A stretch of 64,000 bases of DNA from Polyangium jinanense (lineage in GTDB: Bacteria > Myxococcota > Polyangia > Polyangiales > Polyangiaceae), in assembly GCF_028435365.1 (NCBI RefSeq), contig NZ_JAGTJJ010000002.1, forward strand, positions 620,001 through 684,000. Direction: 5' to 3'. Positions 43,794-53,044 of the stretch are shown one piece after another (within the stretch, counting starts at the first letter, position 1; the number at the start of each line of letters is the position of its first letter). Below the pieces are notes generated by a model. That model was not told the origin of the DNA. It ran no database searches and was given only the letters and a program-made list of their open reading frames with translations. A program made the position numbers and the translations under genes.

Positions 43794-45881
43794 ATGACCG
43801 CACGTGAAGACAGGGCAGGGGGCGAGGGCCTCGATCGTAGGGTGCGTCTCGTCCCTGGGGGCCTCGAGATCGCTGGCGAGGTCGTTCCGCTCCGCGCGGG
43901 CGCCGTTCACTACTGGCGCCTCGATCCGAACGAGTGGCGCGCGTGCCTCGAAGCCGTCAAGGCCATGGGCCTCCGCCTCGTCGACATCTACATCCCCTGG
44001 GGCGTTCACGAGGTCGCCCCCGGCAAACTCGAGCTCGGCGCGACCGACCCCCAGCGCGACATCACCCGCTTCTGCCGCATCGCCGAGGAGCTCGGCCTGT
44101 ACGTCATCGCCCGTCCCGGGCCGCACATCAACGCCGAGCTCACGTACTTCGGCCTCCCCGAGCGCATCGTCTGGGACCCGGCCTGCCAGGCGCGATCGCC
44201 CGACCAGAACCCGGTGATGCTTCCCATGCTCCCGTTCGCGTTCCCCGTCCCGAGCTACGCGAGCGACGCCTTCCACGACGAGGCCGCCCGGTATTTCCAG
44301 GCCCTCGGCCCCGTGCTCACGCCGCTCCTCTACCCGAACGGGCCGATCGTCCTCTTCCAGATCGACAACGAAGGCGCGCTCTACTTCCGCGACGGCGCCT
44401 ACGACCAGGACTACCACCCCGACGCGATCCGCCTCTACCGCGAGTTTCTCCGGGAGAAATACGGCACCATCGACGCCCTGCGCGCCTCCTACGGCACCGA
44501 GCTCGCGGAGGGCGAGGTCCCGTCGAGCCGCCGCGGCGAGGTCAAACGCTTCTCCTCGATCGACCCTCCGCGCAAGTTCGACGCCGAGCGCCCGCGTGAC
44601 CTCGCGCGCCACCTCGACTGGTCCGAGTTCCACGAGCACCTGCTCGCCACCGCGTTCCAGCGCCTCGGCCGCGCGCTCGCCGCGGCGGGCATGGAGGGGC
44701 TGCCCACGACGCACAACCTCCCGCCGGGCCAGGACGCGACGCCGCTCAACGCCGCGCGTGTCACCAAGGTCGTCGACCTCGTCGGGCTCGACTACTACCA
44801 CGCGGCCGATCCCACGAGCCGCGCCGTCATCGCGCGCCGCACGAGCGAGCTCGCGACGCGCTCGGAGGCCCTCTCCGTCCCTGCGTTCGCCTGCGAGATG
44901 GGCGCGGGCTTTCCGCCCTTTTTCCCGCCCCTCGACGAGCGCGACGGCGCCTTCACCGTCCTCTGCGCCCTCGCGTACGGCCTGCGTGGCTTCAACGTCT
45001 ACATGGCCGTCGAGCGCGACCGATGGATCGGCGCGCCCATCGATCGCCACGGCCGCGCGCGGCCTTATGCCGTCTTCTGGCGGAAGCTCTCGGCCGCCCT
45101 TGAACAGACGAGCTTCCACGACCTGCGCCGAAAAACCCCGGTCCGCATCCTCATTCCTCGCACCGAGCGCAGGCTCGCGCGGGTCATGCACGCGTTTGGC
45201 CCGCTCTCCGGCGCGTTCTTCTCGATCGTCGGGGCCGGCGCGCGTGAGCGTTGCGTCGAGGACGACCTCGGCCTCGGGTATCCGCTCGCCATCGAGGCCG
45301 ACAACTTCGCCCGCGCCTTCGAGCAAGCCCTCGAAGCGCGCGGCGTGCCGTTTGCCGTCGTGGGCGGCGAGGACCGCGACATCGCGCTCGGCGACGCGCG
45401 CTGGCTCATCTGCGCCACCTCCGGCGCCTTGAAGCCCGAGCTCTTCGAGCGCCTCGCCGAGGCCCACGAGCGCGGCGCGCGCGTCACGATCGGCCCGCGC
45501 GAACCTCGCTTCGACGGCGCCTTCCGGCCCCTTTCCGTCCCCTTCGATCTACGCCGCCTCGGCGAGGACGGCCTCCTCACGGGCGACGTCCCCGCTGCGG
45601 CCGACGCGGCCGTCTCGCATGCGATCGAGACGCTCGGCCTCCCCGCGTACGCCTGCGACCCTGGCGGCGTCTACGTCACCGTGCACGAGGATGCCTCGGG
45701 CGCGCCGCGCGTGCTTTTCATCGTCAATCCTTCCGAGCGGGACATCGTCGCCCGCGTCAGCGCCGGCGCTGCGCGCACGAAGGCGACCGACCTCATCGAC
45801 GATTCCACCTTCGAGGCCCGCGCGGGCACGCTCGAAGTGCGCATGAAGCCTCGTACGGTGCGTATGCTGGCATTGCGTTGA
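43794..45881 (+). CDS. Glycoside hydrolase family 35-like beta-galactosidase, 695 aa
   Basis: A TIM-barrel glycosidase of GH35/GH42 type is encoded. The N-terminal strands RAGAVHYWRLDPNEWRACLE and MGLRLVDIYIPWGVHE match the GH35 start. The acid/base candidate is E193 in FQIDNEGALYF (GH35 consensus QIENEYG) and the nucleophile candidate is E368 in FACEMGAGFPP. The C-terminal ~200 residues contain a beta-galactosidase trimerisation-like Rossmannoid segment. No signal peptide is seen, so it is probably cytosolic. ATG 43794 starts directly ahead of family sequence. Substrate is not determinable. Confidence 0.8.
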   Translation: MTAREDRAGGEGLDRRVRLVPGGLEIAGEVVPLRAGAVHYWRLDPNEWRACLEAVKAMGLRLVDIYIPWGVHEVAPGKLELGATDPQRDITRFCRIAEELGLYVIARPGPHINAELTYFGLPERIVWDPACQARSPDQNPVMLPMLPFAFPVPSYASDAFHDEAARYFQALGPVLTPLLYPNGPIVLFQIDNEGALYFRDGAYDQDYHPDAIRLYREFLREKYGTIDALRASYGTELAEGEVPSSRRGEVKRFSSIDPPRKFDAERPRDLARHLDWSEFHEHLLATAFQRLGRALAAAGMEGLPTTHNLPPGQDATPLNAARVTKVVDLVGLDYYHAADPTSRAVIARRTSELATRSEALSVPAFACEMGAGFPPFFPPLDERDGAFTVLCALAYGLRGFNVYMAVERDRWIGAPIDRHGRARPYAVFWRKLSAALEQTSFHDLRRKTPVRILIPRTERRLARVMHAFGPLSGAFFSIVGAGARERCVEDDLGLGYPLAIEADNFARAFEQALEARGVPFAVVGGEDRDIALGDARWLICATSGALKPELFERLAEAHERGARVTIGPREPRFDGAFRPLSVPFDLRRLGEDGLLTGDVPAAADAAVSHAIETLGLPAYACDPGGVYVTVHEDASGAPRVLFIVNPSERDIVARVSAGAARTKATDLIDDSTFEARAGTLEVRMKPRTVRMLALR

Positions 45882-45911
45882 TCGCGGAGGGCATGTCCGT
45901 TGCTTTCCAGA

Positions 45912-46003
45912 CCTCACCCCCGCCCCCTCTCCACGCGGTGGAGAGGGGAGATGAAATGCCTCTTTGCCCCTCTCCACCGCGTGGAGAGGGGTTGGGGGTG
46001 AGG
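45912..46003. repeat. REP/MITE-like 92-bp palindromic element
   Basis: Near-perfect 27-base terminal inverted repeats (25 of 27 matching) begin CCTCACCCCC and end GGGGGTGAGG. Each arm contains its own palindrome around CCTCTCCACGCGGTGGAGAGG or its mirror form. The two hairpins are joined by a short A/T-richer linker (GAGATGAAATGCCTCTTTG). This is the BIME/REP style of intergenic repeat. It ends a few bases before the Shine-Dalgarno of the VWA gene. Confidence 0.8.
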
Positions 46004-46017
46004 CTCGGAGGTGCTCG

Positions 46018-47529
46018 ATGAAGAACGTCGTTTTCATAGGCTCGGCCGCCCTCTCGCTGATCGTCGCCGTGGGTCTCGCTGCGTGCGGGGCCGACGAGGC
46101 TGGCAGCGACTTCGGGGGTTATTCGGAGCCGCCGGGAGAATCCTCGGGCGGTAACGTCGCGCCGCCACCGGCCCCGCCGCCCTCGGAGGGCACCGACGCG
46201 GGCACCGACGCCGCTGCACCTTTTGCGTGTGATGGCCTCGACAAGGACAGCCCTGTCATCCTCTACCTCTCGGCGGACGACTCCAACTCGATGGGCTCTC
46301 CCGTCCAGATCCGCGAGCTCTTGAACAAGGGCATCACCCCGTCCGCGAGCCTCGTGCGCACGTACGAGTTCCTCAACTACTACCGCATCCAGTACCCCGC
46401 GCCGCCCACCGGCGAGCTCTCGATCCTCCCGCACCTCGGCGAGACCAAGGTCGCGGGCGAGCTCGACCTCCAGCTCGGCGTCCGCTCCTACGACGCGGTC
46501 AAGCCTCGCCGCCCCGTGACGATCACGTTCGTCCTCGACACCTCCGGCTCCATGGGCGGCGAGCCCATCGAGCGCGAGCGCGCCACCATCACCGCCATCG
46601 CGCAGAGCCTCGCCGAGGGGGATATCGTCAATGCCGTCACCTGGAACACGAGCAACAACATCGTCCTCTCCGGCCACAAGGTCACGGGGCCGAACGATCC
46701 GCAGGTGCTCGCGATGGCCGCATCCATCGAGGCGAGCGGCGGCACCGATCTCTCGACGGGCCTCGCGGTCGGTTATCAGCTCGCGGGCCAGCATTACGGC
46801 ACGGGCCGGCTCAACCGCGTCATCCTGATCAGCGACGGCGGCGCCAACGTCGGCGTCACGGACGAGGACCTCATCGGCCTGCAATCCGAGGACGCCGACA
46901 AGGAGGGCATCTACCTCGTCGGCGTCGGCGCGGGCCCCGGCGAGAACTACAACGACCTGCTCATGGATACCGTCACGGACAAGGGCCGCGGCGCATACGT
47001 TTATCTCGACAACCCGGCCGAGGCGACGCGCATGTTCGTCGATCGATTCGACGAGACCATGGAGGTCGCCGCGCGCGGCGTGCAGGTCGAGATCACGCTC
47101 CCCTGGTACATGCGCATGTTCAAATTCTACGGCGAGGAGTACTCGACGAACCCCGAGGAGGTCGAGCCGCAGCACCTCGCTCCGAGCGACGCGATGATCT
47201 TCAACCAGGTCATCAAAGCGTGTGACCCGTCGGTCGTCGATCCGAACGACAGCATCACCGTCGTCGCGCGCTGGAAGACCCCGCTCACGTATCTCGACCG
47301 CGAGGTGAAGGTCACCATGACCCTCGCCGATCTGCTCGCCGCGCCGAAGCCCCAGCTCGCCAAGGGCAAGGCCATCGTCGCGTATGCCGAGGCGCTCAAG
47401 AATCCGAGCAAGGAAGCCTTCCAGAGCGCGCTCACGCTCATCGAGGAAGCCAAGGCAGGCGCGTCCGACCCCGAGCTCGACGAGATCGCCGCCCTCATCG
47501 CCAAGCACCCCGTGCACCTCCAGCCCTGA
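46018..47529 (+). CDS. VWA-domain lipoprotein (YfbK-like), 503 aa
   Basis: ATG 46018 is preceded by GGAGGT. The signal ends in a lipobox (IVAVGLAAC), followed by a Gly/Pro/Ser-rich tether. Residues ~80-145 resemble the N-terminal domain of YfbK-type proteins (SADDSNSMGSPVQIRELLNK, VRTYEFLNYYRIQYP). The von Willebrand A domain follows with the MIDAS motif FVLDTSGSMGG (D174), a GGTDLSTGL threonine loop and LISDGGANVG. The C-terminal part continues the YfbK layout. Metal-dependent ligand binding at the cell surface is likely; the ligand is unknown. Confidence 0.85.
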   Translation: MKNVVFIGSAALSLIVAVGLAACGADEAGSDFGGYSEPPGESSGGNVAPPPAPPPSEGTDAGTDAAAPFACDGLDKDSPVILYLSADDSNSMGSPVQIRELLNKGITPSASLVRTYEFLNYYRIQYPAPPTGELSILPHLGETKVAGELDLQLGVRSYDAVKPRRPVTITFVLDTSGSMGGEPIERERATITAIAQSLAEGDIVNAVTWNTSNNIVLSGHKVTGPNDPQVLAMAASIEASGGTDLSTGLAVGYQLAGQHYGTGRLNRVILISDGGANVGVTDEDLIGLQSEDADKEGIYLVGVGAGPGENYNDLLMDTVTDKGRGAYVYLDNPAEATRMFVDRFDETMEVAARGVQVEITLPWYMRMFKFYGEEYSTNPEEVEPQHLAPSDAMIFNQVIKACDPSVVDPNDSITVVARWKTPLTYLDREVKVTMTLADLLAAPKPQLAKGKAIVAYAEALKNPSKEAFQSALTLIEEAKAGASDPELDEIAALIAKHPVHLQP

Positions 47530-47586
47530 CCCTTTCGGGACGAACGGCGTTGTTGCTTCTCCGCCGGAGAACTCCTAAAAAGGGCC

Positions 47587-48558
47587 GTGCGAACGATTGC
47601 GAAGATTCTCGGAGGCCTCTTCATGAGCGGCCTCGTCTGGGCCGGCTGCAGCGACGATCCCCAGCAAACCCCGGACGATCCGCTCGCCGGCCTCCCCAAA
47701 ACCTATGCCCGCGTCCAGTGCGGCCGCGTCTTCGCCTGCTGCGACGCCGCCGAGCGGGACGACGTGCTCCTCTTCGACCCGGTCCCCGCGACCCAGCAGG
47801 AATGCGAGGCCCGATACGAGAGCTTTTTTGGCGCCGTCGTCGTCGACCTCCGCAAGGGCATCGACGCCGGCCGCCTCGTCTACGACGCGGCGCGCTCGGA
47901 CGCCTGCTTCACGAAGGCCGAATCCGCGACCTGCGCCGATTTCTTCGGCACCGATTTCCTCGAAGAGGACCTCGATTGCGAGGCCGCGTTCCAGGGCACC
48001 GTCGCGCTCGGCGGCGCCTGCCTCGCCGACGACGAATGCAAGGACCCTGGCGCCTCCTGCGCGGGCGCCTCGGGCGCGGATCTCGGCACCTGCAAGGCCC
48101 CGCCCGGCGAGGGCGAACCTTGCCAGGACGGCCTCTGCGGCCCGGGCCTCACGTGCCGGCTCGACGAGGGCATGCTGAAATGCGTCGCCCCGACCGCCGA
48201 CGGCGGCGCGTGCGAACTCGATATCGATTGCCAGAGCAGTTATTGCGATTTCCAGTCCGGCGTCTGCGCCGCGCCCGCAGAGGTCGGCAGCGCGTGCTCC
48301 GTCAATGCGGGCTGCGCGAGCGGTTATTGTGACGTCGCGGCCGGGACGTGCGCTGCGAAGAAGACCGACGGCGCGGCGTGCGTCACGAGCGTCGAATGCG
48401 CGAGCGGCTTCTGCGACGACGCTGCGGGCGCGGGCGCCTGCGCGCCCACGAAGCCGGACGGCGCGGCTTGCATGGTCTCCGCCGAATGCGCGAGCGGCCT
48501 CTGTGACGCCGGCGCTTGCAGCCCGAGCACTGGCACCCCCGTCTGCGACGGCCTCTGA
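47587..48558 (+). CDS. Cys-rich lipoprotein with Dickkopf-like repeats, 323 aa
   Basis: GTG 47587 starts a lipoprotein signal (GGLFMSGLVWAGC). The N-terminal domain (~25-140) has paired cysteines (VQCGRVFACCD, DACF, ATCADFF). The C-terminal half has repeats of the type DGAAC-x4-ECASGFCD (GSACSVNAGCASGYCD, GAACVTSVECASGFCD, GAACMVSAECASGLCD), as in the Dickkopf N-terminal cysteine-rich domain widely found in myxobacterial surface proteins. Disulfide-bonded display outside the cell is inferred. It follows the VWA lipoprotein by 57 bases on the same strand. Confidence 0.8.
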   Translation: MRTIAKILGGLFMSGLVWAGCSDDPQQTPDDPLAGLPKTYARVQCGRVFACCDAAERDDVLLFDPVPATQQECEARYESFFGAVVVDLRKGIDAGRLVYDAARSDACFTKAESATCADFFGTDFLEEDLDCEAAFQGTVALGGACLADDECKDPGASCAGASGADLGTCKAPPGEGEPCQDGLCGPGLTCRLDEGMLKCVAPTADGGACELDIDCQSSYCDFQSGVCAAPAEVGSACSVNAGCASGYCDVAAGTCAAKKTDGAACVTSVECASGFCDDAAGAGACAPTKPDGAACMVSAECASGLCDAGACSPSTGTPVCDGL

Positions 48559-48653
48559 CCGCACGCTCTTCGAAGTCGCGCGGCGGCCTGCCGTTCCGGT
48601 TGACGCCGCGCCTCTTTCATCCCAGGTCTCCGGTTCAGCGAGGCGTGCTGTCC

Positions 48654-49763
48654 ATGGACCGAGATCGCTGGCTCTCCGTTGTGCTGAGGACGGCGCTGCT
48701 CGTCCTGTTTTTCTGGATGATCCGGACGCTCCTCGTCCCGATTGTCCTGGGCGGCCTCTTCGCGCTCCTCCTGAGCCCCCTTGCCGAGAAGGCGAAACCC
48801 CGGCTGGGCCGCGCCGAGCGCCATACGCCGCTCCTCTTCACGTTCGCCACGATCATCCTCGTCGTGATCCCGTTCGTCTTCTTCACGATCGAGGCCATCC
48901 AGTCGATCAGCGAATTTCTGGCCCGTGATTGGACGCCGACGATCCAGCGCTTCCAGTCGTTCCTGACCGAGGGCATCGACATTCGCGGCCGGAGCATCCA
49001 CATCGGCGGTCCTCAGCTCCAGGCGGCCATCCAGAACATCGGCCAGCGCGCGGCGTCCTTCGCGGCCACGTTCGTCGGCGGCATGGCCACGGCGTTGCCG
49101 GGGTTCATCCTGAGCCTCTTCCTGTTCGGCGTCTCGCTTTATTATTTCCTGCGCGACGGCGGCAAGCTCGTCCGCTGGATGTTCCGCTTCTCGCCATTCC
49201 CGCCGAACCAGACGCGCGAGCTCTTTGCCTCCGTCCGCGAGACCGTCAATGGCGCGATCCTCGGCATCCTCGCGACGGCCGTGGTCCAGGGCAGCCTCGC
49301 GCTGCTCGCCCTCAACGTGTTCGGCGTGCCAAACGCGTTCTTGCTCGGCGTCCTCGCCGCGCTCCTCTCGTTCATCCCGCTCGTCGGCACGACGCCGGTC
49401 ACGGTGGGCTCGACGATCTACCTCTTCGCCACGGGGCACGTCGGCAGCGCGATTGGAATGGCGATCTCGGCCGTGATCATCGGCCTCTCCGACAACGTCG
49501 TCCGCCCCTGGGTGCAGAGCTCGTCGACCCGCATGCACCCGCTCATCGCGCTGGCCGGCATCTTCGGCGGCCTCGAGCTCTTCGGCCCGGTCGGCGTCTT
49601 CCTCGGCCCCGTCATCGCGGCCATGGCCGTCTGGACCGTCGACACCTACGCGAAGCTCCACCCCCCGCGCCGTGAGGCGACCGCACCGCCCACGGACAAG
49701 GACACGATCGTGCCCCCGCCGTCGAAGCCCGCGCCCGCGCCGGAAAACCCGCCCTTGCCGTGA
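48654..49763 (+). CDS. AI-2E family transporter (PerM/YdiK-type permease), 369 aa
   Basis: About eight membrane helices are visible, starting RTALLVLFFWMIRTLLVPIV. Family features include a long soluble segment after helix 3 (QSISEFLARDWTPTIQRFQ), a YYFLRDGGKLV step, and the FIPLVGTTPVTVG and ALAGIFGGLELFGPVGVFLG motifs near the C-terminus. Members export autoinducer-2 or act as Na+/H+ antiporters, so the substrate is open. The C-terminal tail is Pro-rich. ATG 48654 is preferred over upstream GTG candidates because it directly precedes the first helix. It is convergent with the M23 peptidase gene (two-base gap). Confidence 0.85.
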   Translation: MDRDRWLSVVLRTALLVLFFWMIRTLLVPIVLGGLFALLLSPLAEKAKPRLGRAERHTPLLFTFATIILVVIPFVFFTIEAIQSISEFLARDWTPTIQRFQSFLTEGIDIRGRSIHIGGPQLQAAIQNIGQRAASFAATFVGGMATALPGFILSLFLFGVSLYYFLRDGGKLVRWMFRFSPFPPNQTRELFASVRETVNGAILGILATAVVQGSLALLALNVFGVPNAFLLGVLAALLSFIPLVGTTPVTVGSTIYLFATGHVGSAIGMAISAVIIGLSDNVVRPWVQSSSTRMHPLIALAGIFGGLELFGPVGVFLGPVIAAMAVWTVDTYAKLHPPRREATAPPTDKDTIVPPPSKPAPAPENPPLP

Positions 49764-49765
49764 CC

Positions 49766-50779
49766 TCAGTGTGCCGGGCGTGGCGCGGCGTCGAGCCGCT
49801 GATCGAGCTCGGCCTTCACCTTCAGGAAGACGTGCCGTTCTGCCTCGGGCACGGCCGTGGCGGGCGGGGTGAGGAGAGTCTCGGCGTCGAAATAGGTACC
49901 CTTCGCGCGTGCGCTGAAATGCAGGTGGGGCCCCGTCGAGCGCCCCGTGCTTCCGACATAACCGATGAGCTGGTGCGCGCGCACCTGATCACCCACCTCG
50001 AGCCCTTGTGCAAACTTGGAGAGATGGGCATACCCGGTTTCGGTCCCGTCCGGATGCACAATGGCGACCCAGTTTCCGTGCGCCCCGTGGGGGCCGACGA
50101 AGCTTATGGTGCCGCGATACGACGCATAAACCGGCGTCCCTTTGGGCGCGCCGAAATCCGTCCCCTGATGCGGCATCGGCCGGCGCAGGATCGGGTGCAT
50201 GCGGCGCGGGTTGAAGGGGGACGTCCTGCGCAGATTGGCGAGGGGCGAACGCCAGCCGGTCGAGCAGGCCTGTGTCCCCGTCGCGTCGAAATAACCCTGC
50301 AACTCGTGCCCTACGAACTCGTAAAACCGAGACGGCTCGCCGACGGGCGGCCGGTACTCGACGGCGAGGATATGCGTGTCGCGGCTGCCGTCTTCGGCCC
50401 CTTTTTCGTCTGCGACGAGCCGGATCGTGGCCCCTTCGCGATGGTCGTCGTCGGGCAGGCAACTGCCGAGCGCGTCGTCGATTTCGTCGAGAAAAACCTC
50501 GTCGAGCTCCCCTCGGGCGGCGGAGGGCCCCGGCGATACCCATACGAGCGCGCCCGCCTGCTCCTGCTCGGGCGTGACCAACTCGCGGTGAGCCGCTTCC
50601 GTGCTTGCTGACGGGGCGGCCGCTGTTCGCTCACCCGCCGCGCGGGCCCAGGACTTCTCCAGCGAGACGGACCAGCAGAAAAACGGGATCCACGCCAATC
50701 CGAGGATCGCAATGCACCCGAGCGCGACGTCGAGCGTGGCGATCGTGCGCCGTGAGGAGTCTGGATCGAACGGCTCCAT
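49766..50779 (-). CDS. M23-family peptidase (LytM/DD-endopeptidase-like), membrane-anchored
   Basis: The 337-aa protein starts with a membrane anchor (~residues 15-40, VALGCIAILGLAWIPFFCW), then a ~150-residue region and the LytM domain: HPILRRPMPHQGTDFGAPKG (zinc His/Asp), HGNWVAIVHPDG, YAHLSKFAQGLEVGDQVRAH and TGPHLHFSARA (HxH). All zinc ligands are present, so it should be an active peptidoglycan endopeptidase on the outer face of the membrane. ATG 50779 is chosen because the frame upstream is Arg-rich and lies within the divergent gene's leader. Confidence 0.9.
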   Translation of the reverse strand: MEPFDPDSSRRTIATLDVALGCIAILGLAWIPFFCWSVSLEKSWARAAGERTAAAPSASTEAAHRELVTPEQEQAGALVWVSPGPSAARGELDEVFLDEIDDALGSCLPDDDHREGATIRLVADEKGAEDGSRDTHILAVEYRPPVGEPSRFYEFVGHELQGYFDATGTQACSTGWRSPLANLRRTSPFNPRRMHPILRRPMPHQGTDFGAPKGTPVYASYRGTISFVGPHGAHGNWVAIVHPDGTETGYAHLSKFAQGLEVGDQVRAHQLIGYVGSTGRSTGPHLHFSARAKGTYFDAETLLTPPATAVPEAERHVFLKVKAELDQRLDAAPRPAH

Positions 50780-50905
50780 CGAAGAGAGCGAAGTTTTACC
50801 AGCACCGATCGGGGCGTGCAACTTGCTGGCACCCCTCCCTCGCTCCCGAGGCTTGCGCCGCCGCTCCACGCGTGCACAATGGGTGTGACTCGAGGAGTCG
50901 AGGCC

Positions 50906-51589
50906 ATGATCTCTCACGTTGAGATGATCACACGCATCGTCGTGGGTACGGCGCTCGGCGGAATCATCGGCTACGAACGCGACCGGCACGGCAAGCGCGC
51001 GGGCCTGCGAACGCACCTCCTCGTCGCGACGGCATCGGCCACGTTCATGGTCGTGTCCGCTCACTTCGTCTACTTTCAAGGGTACACGGAGGGGGAGCTC
51101 GTCGAGGTGGACGGCTCACGCATCGCGGCCTCCGTCGTATCGGGCATCGGCTTTTTAGCGGGCGGCGTCATTCTGCGGACCGGGCTGACGATTCAGGGGA
51201 TCACGACCGCAGCGGGCCTCTGGCTGGTGACCGCGATAGGTCTCTGTGCTGGCGCGGGCATGCTGCTCGAAGCCGCCGTCGTGACGGCCATGGGGCTCGT
51301 GGTGCAGACGGTCGTGCGGCGACTCGAGGGCAAAAGCAACGTGCTCGTCCGGAAGCGCGTCTCGGTGGTCCTCGCCGACTCCAAGCAACTCGACGACGTG
51401 GAGGCATTGCTCGATGAACTCCACGTCGTCGTCTTCAACATCGACTACGAGCGGCGCCTCGATGAGGAGCGGCGGATCTCCATCACCTTCGACGTCGGTT
51501 TTCCATCGGCGCTCCGCGTGGGCGACCTGATCGAGCGGCTCGAACGGCTCAAGGATGTTCGGCGGGTGCACGTCGAGAATACGCACTGA
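50906..51589 (+). CDS. MgtC/SapB-family membrane protein, 227 aa
   Basis: Four to five membrane helices begin with TRIVVGTALGGIIGYERDRHGKRAGLRTHLLV (the MgtC signature region), then ASVVSGIGFLAGGVILR and the TAAGLWLVTAIGLCAGAGM helix. A C-terminal cytosolic ACT-like domain follows (VLVRKRVSVVLADSKQLDDV). MgtC proteins affect Mg2+ adaptation and F-ATPase activity in other bacteria. ATG 50906 has AGGAG upstream; ATG 50879 is an alternative. Confidence 0.88.
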   Translation: MISHVEMITRIVVGTALGGIIGYERDRHGKRAGLRTHLLVATASATFMVVSAHFVYFQGYTEGELVEVDGSRIAASVVSGIGFLAGGVILRTGLTIQGITTAAGLWLVTAIGLCAGAGMLLEAAVVTAMGLVVQTVVRRLEGKSNVLVRKRVSVVLADSKQLDDVEALLDELHVVVFNIDYERRLDEERRISITFDVGFPSALRVGDLIERLERLKDVRRVHVENTH

Positions 51590-51610
51590 CGCCTTCGTCC
51601 TCGGGCCTGC

Positions 51611-52624
51611 TCAGAGCCACCCCTGTTCCCGGTAAAACCGCGCCGCATCCGCGAGCGACACGTCGAGCGGCCGTGACGTATACCCGAGCTCCCGCGCCGC
51701 CCGCTCCGACGACAAACGCACCCGAAACGTGCTTTGCAGCGCCATTTCGTGGCTCAGCATCGGCGGCCGGCCCGTGAGGCGCGACGCGCTCTCCATCAGG
51801 AACGACAAACCCATCACGGCTCGATCCGGCAGCGTGAAACGTGGCGCCTTCCCGCCGGCCGCCGCGGCGATTCGCGTGAGCAGCGCGCGCACCGAGAGCG
51901 CCTCGCCTCCGAGGATGTAATGCCGCCCGGAGCTCCCCCGCTCGGCGGCCGCGAGGTGCGCCGTCGCCACGTCCCGCACGTCGCACGTCGTCCGGATCCC
52001 GTTCGGCGCGGCGATCGTCGTGCCCTTCCGCGTCGCCCAAAAGAGCGGCAGCACGTTTCGTTTCCAGTCACCCGGACCGAACACCGCCACCGGATGCGTG
52101 ATCACCACGAAAAGCCCCTCGCGCCCGGCGCGCTCCACCTCCTGCTCCGCCAGCCATTTCGTGTGCGGATAGACCATCTGGAGCGGCGCGAAATTGTACG
52201 GGCTCGTCTCGTCCACCGTGACGACCGCATGGGGAGGCGGATACGGCTTTCCGATCGTCGAGCCCGTCGACGTGAACACGAATCGCGGGACGCCCGCGCG
52301 CCGCGCCGCCGAGAGCATGTTCCGCGTGCCCGTGACGTTCGTCCGCTCGATCTCCACCCATTTCGCGCGCCACATTCGCACGTCGGCGGCGACGTGATAC
52401 ACGACCGACGCGCCGCGCATGGCCTCGGTCAGCGTCTCCACGTCGTCGAGATCCCCCCGCACGATTTCGAGCGCGGCCCGCGGCAGGTCTCCCGGCAAAT
52501 CCCCGCTCCGCGACAGCGCGACCACGTGGTGCCCCGCTTCGAGGAGCTGCCGGATGATCTCCCAGCCGAGAAACCCTGTCCCGCCCGTCACGAATGCGGT
52601 CTTTCGCCGCGGAATGCCGTTCAT
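51611..52624 (-). CDS. NAD-dependent epimerase/dehydratase family protein, 337 aa
   Basis: This is an extended SDR enzyme. The nucleotide motif FVTGGTGFLGWEIIRQL is followed by VRGDLDDVETL, VYHVAADVRMW and the catalytic YPHTK of the Y-x-x-x-K type (MVYPHTKWLAEQEV), with FTSTGS supplying the Ser. The C-terminal substrate domain is typical (GRHYILGGEALSVRALL). The substrate is not determinable; members of this type act on nucleotide sugars, sterols or flavonoid-like alcohols. It is the last gene of a five-gene operon, and its ATG overlaps the stop of the preceding STAS-like gene (ATGA). Confidence 0.88.
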   Translation of the reverse strand: MNGIPRRKTAFVTGGTGFLGWEIIRQLLEAGHHVVALSRSGDLPGDLPRAALEIVRGDLDDVETLTEAMRGASVVYHVAADVRMWRAKWVEIERTNVTGTRNMLSAARRAGVPRFVFTSTGSTIGKPYPPPHAVVTVDETSPYNFAPLQMVYPHTKWLAEQEVERAGREGLFVVITHPVAVFGPGDWKRNVLPLFWATRKGTTIAAPNGIRTTCDVRDVATAHLAAAERGSSGRHYILGGEALSVRALLTRIAAAAGGKAPRFTLPDRAVMGLSFLMESASRLTGRPPMLSHEMALQSTFRVRLSSERAARELGYTSRPLDVSLADAARFYREQGWL

Positions 52625-53031
52625 GCTCGTTTCCCTCGCCTGGACGGCCGTGGACGGTCGAGGTAGGCGCGCGCCTCGGCCTCGGACGCGAAAAACACGA
52701 TCTGCATCTCGCGCGGCGCCGTCCCGATGAATCGCGCCGCCCGCACGACCATTTCGGTCACAACCCGGATCGTGAAGCTCGCGCCGATGCAGAGGTGGGT
52801 CATCGGGGTCGTGACGCGCTTGCCCTGCAGCACCCGCCGCGCCTCGATCGTCGCTCCGGTGACCGCGGAGAGGTCGCAGAGCACGAAGATATGGTCTTTT
52901 CCTGCGGACCAGTCCGATTGAAAATCGAGGAGCCCTTCGAGCGACGGACCGTCGATTTCCCCCGAGAGGCGCATGGCGAAGACGTTCGGCTCCTCGATCC
53001 ACGCGACTTGCTCCCCGAATTGCCGCCTCAT
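52621..53031 (-). CDS. STAS-like (SpoIIAA-type) small protein 2
   Basis: This 136-aa protein has the alternating beta-alpha pattern of STAS/SpoIIAA-like folds: FAMRLSGEIDGPSLEGLLDF, HIFVLCDLSAVTGATIEARR and ASFTIRVVTEMVVRAARF, ending FFASEAEARAYLDRPRPSRR. It is paralogous to the gene upstream in the same operon. ATG 53031 is preferred because GGAGG lies just before it. Its stop overlaps the epimerase start. No kinase or phosphatase partner is next to it. Confidence 0.7.
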   Translation of the reverse strand: MRRQFGEQVAWIEEPNVFAMRLSGEIDGPSLEGLLDFQSDWSAGKDHIFVLCDLSAVTGATIEARRVLQGKRVTTPMTHLCIGASFTIRVVTEMVVRAARFIGTAPREMQIVFFASEAEARAYLDRPRPSRRGKRA

Positions 53032-53044
53032 TCGCCTCCGCACC

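Noticed and set aside
45912..46003. The double hairpin as a simple transcription terminator of the glycosidase gene
   Set aside because: The two-hairpin, 27-base inverted-end structure fits an intergenic repeat element better, although it could also stop transcription.
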